From assembly GCA_014193395.1 (NCBI GenBank), contig BJHT01000009.1, positions 1 to 61,749 of the forward strand: a stretch of DNA of 61,749 nt, given 5' to 3'. The translations under genes and the position numbers were made by a program. Of the stretch, positions 7,570 through 14,542 are shown in pieces. The notes under the pieces were generated by a model. It was not told the DNA's origin, made no database searches, and was given only the letters and a program-made list of their open reading frames with translations. This DNA comes from Verrucomicrobiota bacterium (GTDB lineage: Bacteria; Verrucomicrobiota; Verrucomicrobiia; Limisphaerales; BJHT01). The first letter of the stretch is position 1; each line of letters starts with the position of its first letter.

Positions 7570-8655
7570 ATGAAAACTGTCTCCTCGTTTGCATTCTTCC
7601 TGGCCATCACCCTAAGCGCGGCGCTGCCGGTTTCGGCGGCCACCATCTCCACATTTGCCGGCACCGGCGTGAAGGGTTTTTCGGGCGATGGCGGGCCGGC
7701 GACGCAGGCGCAGGTGAACAATCCCTTCGGCGTCGTGCGCGGGCCCGATGGCGCGATTTGGTTCTGCGAATACGACGGGCAGGTGGTGCGCAAGGTGACG
7801 GCGGACGGAAACATCCACACGGTCGCGGGCAGCGGTAAGAAAGGCTACTCGGGCGACGGCGGGCCTGCGCTGGCGGCCACGTTCAATCTGCCGCACGAAA
7901 TTCGGTTCGATGCCCGCGGAGATTTGTACATCGTCGATATGGGGAGCCACGCGGTGCGCAAGGTGGACTTGAAGAGCGGCGTGATCAGCACGTTCGCAGG
8001 CTCGGGCAAGACGGGTTACAGCGGCGACGGCGGGCCGGCGGCGGCGGCGCAGTTCAAGAACCCGCACAGCATTCAGTTCGATCCCGCGGGCAATCTCTTC
8101 ATCTGCGACATCGGCAATCATGTCATCCGCAAGGTGGACATGAAGACGGGCGTCATCAGCACGTTTGCGGGTACGGGCAAGGCGGGTGCGACGCCGGACG
8201 GTGCGCCGATTGCCGGCACGCCGCTGAACGGGCCGCGGTCCCTGGATTTCGATGCGAATGGCGATCTGTGGCTGGCGACGCGCGAGGGGAATCAGGTTTT
8301 CCACTTTGACCTGAAGGCGGGAAAAATCCGGCACATTGCGGGCACGGGAAAAAAAGGTTTCACCGGCCACGGCGAACCGGCGAAGGAGGCGACGCTGTCC
8401 GGGCCGAAGGGCATCGCGGTCGCGCCCAATGGCAACGTCTATCTCGCGGACACGGAGAGTCACAGCCTGCGGATGATCGACGTGAAAAAGGGCACGCTCG
8501 AACTGATCGCGGGCACCGGCGAGAAGGGCGACGGCCCGGACGGGGACCCGCTCAAGTGCAAACTGGCGCGGCTGCACGGCATCTTCGTGGACAAGGATGG
8601 CAGCGTGTTCATTGGCGACAGCGAGGCGCATCGCGTCCGCGTGTTGCGGTGGTGA
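7570..8655 (+). CDS. Secreted NHL-repeat beta-propeller protein
   Basis: The 361-aa product has a signal peptide (MKTVSSFAFFLAITLSAALPVSAA). The rest is a chain of NHL repeats with the recurring pattern I(S/R)TFAGTGKKGYSGDGGPA, seen at about residues 26, 82, 138, 194, 249 and 305, followed by N-G-(N/D)-L-(Y/F)-(I/V)-x-D segments. This makes a six-bladed propeller. Such proteins bind carbohydrate, protein or nucleic acid outside the cell; no catalytic residues are apparent. The gene stands alone between repeat clusters. Function beyond the fold is unknown. Confidence 0.88.
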   Translation: MKTVSSFAFFLAITLSAALPVSAATISTFAGTGVKGFSGDGGPATQAQVNNPFGVVRGPDGAIWFCEYDGQVVRKVTADGNIHTVAGSGKKGYSGDGGPALAATFNLPHEIRFDARGDLYIVDMGSHAVRKVDLKSGVISTFAGSGKTGYSGDGGPAAAAQFKNPHSIQFDPAGNLFICDIGNHVIRKVDMKTGVISTFAGTGKAGATPDGAPIAGTPLNGPRSLDFDANGDLWLATREGNQVFHFDLKAGKIRHIAGTGKKGFTGHGEPAKEATLSGPKGIAVAPNGNVYLADTESHSLRMIDVKKGTLELIAGTGEKGDGPDGDPLKCKLARLHGIFVDKDGSVFIGDSEAHRVRVLRW

Positions 8656-8671
8656 GGGGTGCGGGCGGCAA

Positions 8672-8812
8672 TGTGGCGCAGGTTTCCAAACCTGCTGTGT
8701 CGCCGACTTCCAAGTCGGCAGGGCGTCGTTGCGTCGGAGGCGTGCAAAATCTCAGCGGTCCACGGGTTTAGAAACCTGCGATACAGCAGGCTTGGAAACC
8801 TGCGCTACGAGC
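8672..8812. repeat. Palindromic element, family C (copy 1)
   Basis: GCGCAGGTTTCCAAACCTGC, a self-complementary hairpin, and GCCGACTTCCAAGTCGGC are followed by an inverted GGCTTGGAAACCTGCGCTAC at 8788-8808. The motifs recur at 39723-39861 and 50618-50649. Confidence 0.8.
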
Positions 8813-8855
8813 ACGGGCGGAAGCTCTGGTCTGGAGCGGACCTGATTCAGACCCC

Positions 8856-8889
8856 AAAAGAAAATCGGCTCCGTGGGGACGGAGCCGAT
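8856..8889 (-). terminator. Rho-independent terminator of the DUF1080 gene
   Basis: Read on the minus strand, ATCGGCTCC pairs with GGAGCCGAT around CGTCCCCAC, and is followed by TTTTCTTTT. It lies 27 bp after the stop codon at 8916. Confidence 0.85.
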
Positions 8890-8915
8890 GCGACCAAGCG
8901 GACGATGCTGTGTGC

Positions 8916-9623
8916 TTACTTCGCGGCCTTGGGTTCGCGCAGCTTGACGTTGCGGAAACTGCACTCGTCGCTGTGGTAGGTGAGGAGGATGTGGCCGCGG
9001 ATTTTGGTGCCGAAGCCGGCGACGCCTTTGAACTTGGTCTTGGCGACTTGTTCGAGGATGGCAGGGCTGCCGAGTTCGTAGGTGAGAACCTGTTCGCCGT
9101 TGAGCCAGTGCTCGACGTGGTTGCCCTGGACGAGGACGCGCGAGTGATTCCATTCGCCGAATGGCTTGACCTTCTTTTTCTCGTTGGGCGCGACGACGAG
9201 GTAGAAGGATGCGGTGCTGGATTGCGCGTCGTGGGCGAGGGTGTCGTCGATCATCTGGTATTCGTGGCCGATGGCGCCGGGGCGGGTTTCGGTGATGAAA
9301 TATTTCACGCCGTTGTTGGACTTGGGCGGCATGGACCATTCCCAGGAGAGTTCGAAATCATCGAACTGATCGGTGGTGATGATGTCGCCGCCTTTGCCGC
9401 CTTTCACGCAGGTGAGGATGCCGTTCTTCACTTCCCAGCCGCCGGTAGGCGGGGCGGTTTTTTTGAAGCCGCGCCAGCCGTCGAGCGAGGTGCCGTTGAA
9501 GAGGAGCTTCCAGCCGGCGGCTTTCTCGGCGTCGGTGAGCGTGTTGAGCGGCGCGTCGGCGGCGCGCGCCGCGAGGGGGAGCGCGAGCGCGGCGAGGAGG
9601 GCGAGGAGGGGAGGGAGTTTCAT
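8916..9623 (-). CDS. DUF1080 family secreted protein (paralogue 1)
   Basis: The product has 235 aa with a signal peptide, MKLPPLLALLAALALPLAARA. The mature domain is DUF1080 (3-keto-disaccharide hydrolase-like, concanavalin/LamG-type jelly roll), with GWKLLFNGTSLDGWRGFKK, FELSWEWSMPPKSNNGVKYF and the conserved NHVEHWLNGEQVLTYELGS. The family is abundant in Bacteroidota and PVC bacteria and some members cleave 3-keto-glycosides; activity here is inferred. It is the last of three adjacent same-strand DUF1080 genes and ends in a terminator. An octamer tandem array at 9629-9680 lies immediately upstream. Confidence 0.9.
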   Translation of the reverse strand: MKLPPLLALLAALALPLAARAADAPLNTLTDAEKAAGWKLLFNGTSLDGWRGFKKTAPPTGGWEVKNGILTCVKGGKGGDIITTDQFDDFELSWEWSMPPKSNNGVKYFITETRPGAIGHEYQMIDDTLAHDAQSSTASFYLVVAPNEKKKVKPFGEWNHSRVLVQGNHVEHWLNGEQVLTYELGSPAILEQVAKTKFKGVAGFGTKIRGHILLTYHSDECSFRNVKLREPKAAK

Positions 9624-9628
9624 GCGGG

Positions 9629-9680
9629 CATGGGTGTGTGAGCGTGTGAGGGTGCGAGGGTGTGAGAGCGAGGGTGAGGG
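9629..9680. repeat. Tandem 8-bp microsatellite upstream of a DUF1080 gene
   Basis: On the minus strand the run reads TCACACCC, TCGCACCC, TCACACGC, TCACACAC with a degenerate earlier unit. It starts 6 bp upstream of the start codon at 9623, in the spacer between two DUF1080 genes. Confidence 0.65.
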
Positions 9681-9685
9681 GAATT

Positions 9686-10411
9686 CTATTTCGCGGTGAG
9701 GTCGCGGAGCTTGAGGTTGCGGATGAAGATTTCGTCGCCGTGATCTTGCAGGAGGAGGCGGCCGGGGAAGCGGGTGCCGAAGCCTTCAACGTTCTTGAAT
9801 TTGCTCTTCGCAATCGCGGCTTTGAGGGCGTCGCTGCCGAGTTCGTACTCGAGGACTTTCGCGCCGTTGAGCCAGTGCTCGACGTGCATGCCTTTCACCA
9901 GGATGCGCGACTGGTTGATTTCGCCGGGCTTTTTCACGGGGCGATTGGCGGGGTCGAGGACGTCATAGAGCGCGGCGGTCTGGCGGTTGAGGCCCTTCTT
10001 GCCGTCGGGATGTTTGTCGTCATCGAGCATCTGGTACTCGTGGCCGATGGCGCCGCCTTTGCGGTCGTCGGAGATGAAATACTTCAGGCCGCTGTTGCCG
10101 CCCTCGGCGAGGCGCCATTCCCAGGTGAGTTCGAACTCGGAATATTTTTCGGCGGAGACGATGTCGCCGCCGCCGCCCTTGGCGATGTGATGAAGCCAGC
10201 CGTCCTGGATGTCCCAGCCTTTTTCCGGGGGCGTGGTTTTCTTAAAACTGGTCCAGCCGGCGAGGGATTTGCCGTCGAAGAGCAGTTTCCAGCCGCTGGA
10301 TTTTTCGGCGTCGGTGAGCGTGTTGGCATCGGCGGCGAGGGCGGCGAGGGGCGCGCCGGCACTGGCGAGCGCGAGGGTGAGGGCGAGGAGGGAACGGAGG
10401 GAGGGTTTCAT
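9686..10411 (-). CDS. DUF1080 family secreted protein (paralogue 2)
   Basis: This encodes 241 aa. I placed the start at ATG 10411 because MKPSLRSLLALTLALASAGA is a good signal peptide; the frame is open upstream but gives no sensible leader. The domain shows GWKLLFDGKSLAGWTSFKK, FELTWEWRLAEGGNSGLKYF and GMHVEHWLNGAKVLEYELGS. It is closest to the 9623 gene in sequence, which suggests local duplication. Probable periplasmic or surface glycoside-related role by family membership. Confidence 0.9.
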   Translation of the reverse strand: MKPSLRSLLALTLALASAGAPLAALAADANTLTDAEKSSGWKLLFDGKSLAGWTSFKKTTPPEKGWDIQDGWLHHIAKGGGGDIVSAEKYSEFELTWEWRLAEGGNSGLKYFISDDRKGGAIGHEYQMLDDDKHPDGKKGLNRQTAALYDVLDPANRPVKKPGEINQSRILVKGMHVEHWLNGAKVLEYELGSDALKAAIAKSKFKNVEGFGTRFPGRLLLQDHGDEIFIRNLKLRDLTAK

Positions 10412-10466
10412 GGGGTACTGACGGGAATGGGTTTCCGGATGGGTTGGAACGAATGCGCGTGATGAA

Positions 10467-11141
10467 TCACAGGCTGCGGATGCGCACGTTGCGGAGCCAG
10501 AATTCCTGGCCGTGATGTTGGAACACGACGTGGCCTTCACTTTCCTTCATGAAGCGGGGTTTGTCGGCGAACTTGCTCTTCTTCACCAGTTCGGCGACTT
10601 CGCTGCTGCCCCAGGTGTATTCCACGATTTTCTCACCGTTGAGCCAGTGTTCGACGTGGTTGTCTTTGATGATGAGTTTGGCCTGGTTGAACTGGCCGAC
10701 GGGCTTGAGCTTCTTCTTCGCATTCGGGGCGATGAGGGCGTAGAGCGCGCCGGCGGAGGTCTTCGGGTTTTTGCCGTCGCCGTGTTTGTCGTCGTCGAGG
10801 ATTTGCATTTCGGGGCCGGTGAACCACGAGGCGCCCTTGTCGAGTTCGGCGACGCGATACATCACGCCGCTGTTGCCGCCGGGGGCGACCTTCCATTCGA
10901 GTTCGAGTTCGAAGTCCTTGTATTTGTCCTTGGTGATCAGATCGGTGGCTTTGCCGGGGATGGTCTTAAGCGCGTCGCCGTCGATGATCCATTTGTCGGC
11001 GGGGAAGGTTTTCATCTGATAGCCGCGCAACTGGTCGGTGAGCTTGCCATCGAAGAGAACGGTCCATTCGGCGGCGGTGGCAGTGGCGGCGTGGAAGCCG
11101 AGGAACAGGGTCAGTGCGGTGGTGGTGAGGGATTTTTTCAT
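10467..11141 (-). CDS. DUF1080 family secreted protein (paralogue 3)
   Basis: The 224-aa product has a signal peptide, MKKSLTTTALTLFLGFHAATATAA, and a DUF1080 domain (EWTVLFDGKLTDQLRGYQMK, FELELEWKVAPGGNSGVMYR, DNHVEHWLNGEKIVEYTWGS). It is more diverged than the two neighbours and has no A-D-A-N-T-L-T-D lead segment. The start codon lies 15 bp from a heptamer tandem array at 11156-11218, so the array falls in its promoter or leader. Confidence 0.9.
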   Translation of the reverse strand: MKKSLTTTALTLFLGFHAATATAAEWTVLFDGKLTDQLRGYQMKTFPADKWIIDGDALKTIPGKATDLITKDKYKDFELELEWKVAPGGNSGVMYRVAELDKGASWFTGPEMQILDDDKHGDGKNPKTSAGALYALIAPNAKKKLKPVGQFNQAKLIIKDNHVEHWLNGEKIVEYTWGSSEVAELVKKSKFADKPRFMKESEGHVVFQHHGQEFWLRNVRIRSL

Positions 11142-11155
11142 AGGTTTTTTTTCAG

Positions 11156-11218
11156 AGGGTCTAGGGTCTAGGGTTTAGGGTCTGGGGTCTGGGGTCTTGG
11201 GTTTTGGGTCTTGGGTTT
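11156..11218. repeat. Telomere-like heptamer array (NGGGTYT)9
   Basis: Nine consecutive 7-bp units fit NGGGTYT: AGGGTCT twice, AGGGTTT, AGGGTCT, GGGGTCT twice, TGGGTTT, TGGGTCT, TGGGTTT, then a broken unit. Each unit carries a G3 or G4 run, so the plus strand could form a G-quadruplex. It lies directly upstream of the DUF1080 start at 11141. Confidence 0.85.
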
Positions 11219-11287
11219 TGGTTTCGATTTGGGGGACTCGGACGTTGGGTGAAGTGGTGGCACTCAGGGGTCGGAAAAAGATGGTTT

Positions 11288-11310
11288 AACCACGAATGGA
11301 CACGGATGGG
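11288..11310. repeat. ACCACGAATGGACACGG-type repeat arm
   Basis: AACCACGAATGGACACGGAT is mirrored after the family A element by ATCCGTGTTTATCGG at 11549-11563. The two arms enclose element A copy 2, so one repeat appears to sit inside another. Related strings occur at 39122-39155 and 46278-46299. Confidence 0.6.
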
Positions 11311-11334
11311 AAAGGGGCGGCGGGGAGCAAAGAT

Positions 11335-11526
11335 TTTGGAGTGCGGTGACTTGTCACCGCTTTTGCACGGCGACTTGTCGCAGTGGAACGACGGGAGGTG
11401 TGAGTGTGTAATGGGGCGCTCACGGCTCGCGCCAGCAGGGGCGTGCGTGCGGGAGCGGATGCGTGCCGCGGCTTGACGGCGACAAGTCGCCTGCGCGAAA
11501 GCGGTGACGAGTCACCGCACTCCAAA
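11335..11526. repeat. Palindromic element, family A (copy 2, inverted core)
   Basis: Ends TTTGGAGTGCGGTGACTTG and GACGAGTCACCGCACTCCAAA, length 192 bp. The conserved core is present on the minus strand (TCACGGCTCGCGCCAGC on plus), so this copy is inverted relative to those at 6971, 39166 and 52168. It fills much of the gap 11142-11618. Confidence 0.85.
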
Positions 11527-11618
11527 TTGGCGCGGGCGTGGTTTTGCATCCGTGTTTATCGGGGTTTGTTCGCGGTTGCTCGGTTTCAGCTTCTTTGCCC
11601 GGGACGAGGTGGGCGGCG

Positions 11619-13649
11619 TTATTGCGGCGGGATGGGCGGCGGCATTTTGCTGCCGAGGCGGAGGTATTGCCAGAGGGCGTCGAGCTGCTGATCGGCGTCG
11701 CCGCCCAGAACATCGGCGAGCGGGCTTTTGCCTTCCTCATCGAAATAGACGGGCATCTTGGTGGTCGGCTCGACGCGAAGGGGATTGCGAATCCAGCGGA
11801 GGAACCACGTGTGCTGCAGGCGCGCGCCGCTGAAGGCGAGGTTGATGCCGGGGGCCTCGAAGACCTGCACCGGCGCCATCTCAGCGACGCCGTGACAGGC
11901 GATGCAGGAGAAGCCGCCGTCGTTGGAGACGAGTTTTTTGCCGATGGCGGTGAGCGGCATTTTGACCGGCGGCTCGGCGGGCGTGACGGGCGGGAAGCCG
12001 TGCGTCTGCGCGAGGCCCGCGGCGAGCAACGCGGCGCGCGCGGGGAAGGCGGGCATGCGATGCTCGATCCACGGGCGCATCTTGTCGGCGACCTCGCCTT
12101 TGAGCAGGGAGGCGATCCACTCGGGCTTGAGCTTGCCGCCGACGACATCGATCAGCGGGAAGCCCTCGAGCTGGCCGTGGCACGATGTGCATTGGAGATT
12201 TTTCGCCTGGCGCGCGGCGAACTCGGTGGGCGCGTGACGCATGAGCGAGCTGCGATCAGTGGCGGCGAAGGCTTGCAGGGCGGCGCGTTCTTCGGCGTTG
12301 AAGGCGAATGCGGGCGCGGGGGAATCGGCGGCGGGCTTTTCCGCGAGACAGCCGTGCTGCCAGCGGGCGGCGGCGAGGTCGGCGAGCGGTTTGGGTTTGA
12401 ACTGGTTGTCGAGTTTGAGCGTGTGGCAGTTGAGGCAGCCGGTGGTTTGCATGAGCTGCTGGCCGCGCGCGATGACGGCGGGGTCGGTGGAAGGGCCGGG
12501 CTGCTTGAACATCGGCGCGCTCGAGGAGAGGGCGGCGGCGATCTGCTGGGCCTCTTCATCGGTGAGCGGAAACTTGGGCATGTGGGTCCAGGCGTAATGC
12601 GCGCCGGGATTTTTGATGAAGGCGGCGAGGTGGGGCGGAGGGAATTTCGCGTTGAGATGGGTGAGCGAGATTTTTTTCGCATCCTTTTCGGTGGCGTCGG
12701 GGAGGTTGTGGCAGCCGGCGCAGTGGAGGACTTCGAGGAGTTTTTTGCCGGAGTCGAGGGCTTCGGCGTCGGCCTGCGGGGCGGGCACAGGCGCGGGGCC
12801 GCCGGTCAGCGTGGCGAGGAAGGCGGCGATGGCGTTGGCGTCGGCCTGGGCATTCGCGCCGTGGAGGGTGCGGGGCATGTGGGCGACGGCGCGCTGGGAT
12901 TTGGGATCGAGAATCCACCGGGCGAGCCAGGCGTAGTGGCGACGCGAGCCGATGCCCTGGAGGTCGGGGGCGTCCATCGCGAGTTCGGGCGCGCCGGTCG
13001 CGGCGAGTGCAGGGGACGCGGCGGGCGTGTGGCATTTGGCGCAGCGGTGTTCGAGGAAAAGGTCGCGTCCGGTGCGGATGGCGGTGGCCTGGGTGAGCGC
13101 GGCGTCGGCGGGATTATGCGTGAGGAGCGCGGTGGTGATGGGTTCCCAGAGGAGGCCTTTTTCGGACCATTGCACGCGCACGAACGCGTCGCCGCTGTCG
13201 GGGCTGGTGAAGGTGGCTTTGAGAAGATTCGCACCTTTGCTGAGGCGCACGGGCTTGCTGGGGGCGGAGGGCTTCGCGCTGTCAGCGGCGGCAGTGGTGG
13301 TGGTGACTTCGAGGATATTGGTGCCGTTGATTTCGAGCTTGAACGCGCCGCGGAGGACTTCGGTGCGGAATTGGAAATCACCGCGCAAATCGGCGTTGAG
13401 CGCGCCGGTCCAGGTGGCGGTGAATTTGCCGGCGGGCAGCAGGGGCGAGGCGGGTTGGTTGGCGGCGACGTGGAGCCAGAGGTTCGGTGCGACGGCGGTG
13501 TCGGTCGCAGGGCCGCTGGCGTGGGTGAGGAGCAGGCCGGGCTCGGGTTTGGCGGCGGGCGCTTGGGCCGATGCGCTGGTGGCGCAAACGGCCAGCAAGC
13601 TGGCGAGCAGGGACAGCAAGAAACCGCGGGTGGGAAGTGAATGAATCAT
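11619..13649 (-). CDS. Pentahaem c-type cytochrome with PA14-like domain
   Basis: The 676-aa product has a signal peptide (MIHSLPTRGFLLSLLASLLAVCATSASA). Residues ~60-175 resemble a PA14/beta-sandwich domain (FTATWTGALNADLRGDFQFR, then FKLEINGTNILEV). Five CxxCH motifs follow: CAKCH 203-207, CAGCH 310-314, CLNCH 405-409, CTSCH 487-491 and CIACH 582-586. Met residues in HMP contexts (VAHMPRT, THMPKFP, HRMPAFP, KMPVYF) are probable distal haem ligands. PA14 plus cytochrome c fusions are common in PVC bacteria and are inferred to couple sugar oxidation to electron transfer in the periplasm. The neighbours do not reveal the partner dehydrogenase. Confidence 0.88.
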   Translation of the reverse strand: MIHSLPTRGFLLSLLASLLAVCATSASAQAPAAKPEPGLLLTHASGPATDTAVAPNLWLHVAANQPASPLLPAGKFTATWTGALNADLRGDFQFRTEVLRGAFKLEINGTNILEVTTTTAAADSAKPSAPSKPVRLSKGANLLKATFTSPDSGDAFVRVQWSEKGLLWEPITTALLTHNPADAALTQATAIRTGRDLFLEHRCAKCHTPAASPALAATGAPELAMDAPDLQGIGSRRHYAWLARWILDPKSQRAVAHMPRTLHGANAQADANAIAAFLATLTGGPAPVPAPQADAEALDSGKKLLEVLHCAGCHNLPDATEKDAKKISLTHLNAKFPPPHLAAFIKNPGAHYAWTHMPKFPLTDEEAQQIAAALSSSAPMFKQPGPSTDPAVIARGQQLMQTTGCLNCHTLKLDNQFKPKPLADLAAARWQHGCLAEKPAADSPAPAFAFNAEERAALQAFAATDRSSLMRHAPTEFAARQAKNLQCTSCHGQLEGFPLIDVVGGKLKPEWIASLLKGEVADKMRPWIEHRMPAFPARAALLAAGLAQTHGFPPVTPAEPPVKMPLTAIGKKLVSNDGGFSCIACHGVAEMAPVQVFEAPGINLAFSGARLQHTWFLRWIRNPLRVEPTTKMPVYFDEEGKSPLADVLGGDADQQLDALWQYLRLGSKMPPPIPPQ

Positions 13650-13677
13650 GGCAGGAAAAAGTGCGGGCGAGCAGCGC

Positions 13678-14322
13678 TCAAAGTTTCTGGAGCGCTGCGA
13701 GATTGGCCGTGCGGTTGAAGAAGGCGCGCACGGGGACGCGGAAGCCGGTGATCACGCTGCTGGCGATTTCGCCGGTCTTGAGGCTGGCGTGGCGGTGATA
13801 TTTGCCGGTGCGCAGGAGGTGCTGCTCGACGTGCTGCCGCTCGGGATCGACGAGCCAGTATTCGCGGACGCCGTTGGCGGCGTAGTCCTCGAACTTCACG
13901 CCACGGTCGTTGGCCTCGGTGCTGGGCGAGAGGACTTCGACGATGAAATCGGGCGCGGGGAATTTCATCTGCTCGGGTTTGAAGCGTGCGGCTTTGGTTT
14001 TCGCGAAGAAGCAGATGTCCGGCTCGTAGTCGTTGCGCGCAAGGCAGACGAGGGTTTTCTCGAATTTCACGACGCCGAGATCGTGCCGGCCGACGTGAAT
14101 CGACAACAACAAGAACAACATCTCAGCGGCTTCCGTATGCTCGTATCTGGCTGGCGAATGCACGATTACCTCCCCGTTGATGAACTCCCATTTCCCCGCT
14201 TCGGTCATCTCGTCGTAGAACTGCTCGCGACGTTTGCGCTCGTCGGCGAGCAGATCCTTCAACTGCGCGACATGCCGCGGCAGTTGCGGGGACTTGATCA
14301 ACTCTTCGAGGATGGCGGTCAT
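13678..14322 (-). CDS. Uma2 family (DUF820) PD-(D/E)xK nuclease-like protein
   Basis: I start at ATG 14322 (MTAILEELIKSPQLPRHVAQ), giving 214 aa; an upstream in-frame TTG at 14358 adds 12 residues. The Uma2/DUF820 signature is clear: EPDICFFAKTKAARF, then PAPDFIVEVLSPSTEANDRG with the PD...EVxS core, FEDYAANGVREYWLVDPERQ near the end. The fold is restriction-endonuclease-like. The family is often multicopy in cyanobacteria and PVC bacteria and its function is not known. It is cytoplasmic, with no signal peptide, and lies upstream of the pentahaem gene with a 28-bp gap. Confidence 0.85.
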   Translation of the reverse strand: MTAILEELIKSPQLPRHVAQLKDLLADERKRREQFYDEMTEAGKWEFINGEVIVHSPARYEHTEAAEMLFLLLSIHVGRHDLGVVKFEKTLVCLARNDYEPDICFFAKTKAARFKPEQMKFPAPDFIVEVLSPSTEANDRGVKFEDYAANGVREYWLVDPERQHVEQHLLRTGKYHRHASLKTGEIASSVITGFRVPVRAFFNRTANLAALQKL

Positions 14323-14392
14323 CGGCGCGCAGCTTAGACGAGACGGTTGGAGGGTCAAGGCGACGGGAACGCGTGCGTTGCGCAGCCGGTGG

Positions 14393-14502
14393 CGGAGTGC
14401 GCCCGTCCCCGGGCGCAGCGAGTTGGAGCGCGGTGCGATGCTGGCTGTTCCAACCGCCTCGTGCGGGCGGGCGTCGCTGCGGCCGAGGACGGCCGCACTC
14501 CG
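14393..14502. repeat. Palindromic element, family D (copy 3)
   Basis: CGGAGTGCGCCCGTCCCCGG at the left and GGCCGCACTCCGG at the right, with CAGCGAG and GTCGCTGCGGCCG inside, match the copies at 7291-7504. It sits between the Uma2 start and the stop of the 804-aa gene. Confidence 0.75.
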
Positions 14503-14510
14503 GCGGCGAC

Positions 14511-14537
14511 CGTCCGCCTTCTCACGTCGGCGGCTAC
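14511..14537. repeat. Family H element, single arm
   Basis: GTCCGCCTTCTCACGTCGGCGGCTAC is the right arm of the family H element seen whole at 4952-5029 and 52390-52465. No left arm is present, so this is a fragment. Confidence 0.55.
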
Positions 14538-14542
14538 GGGGA

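Noticed and set aside
11538..13640. Plus-strand open frame of about 700 codons
   Set aside because: Antisense to the pentahaem cytochrome gene; Gly/Arg-rich shadow with no motif.
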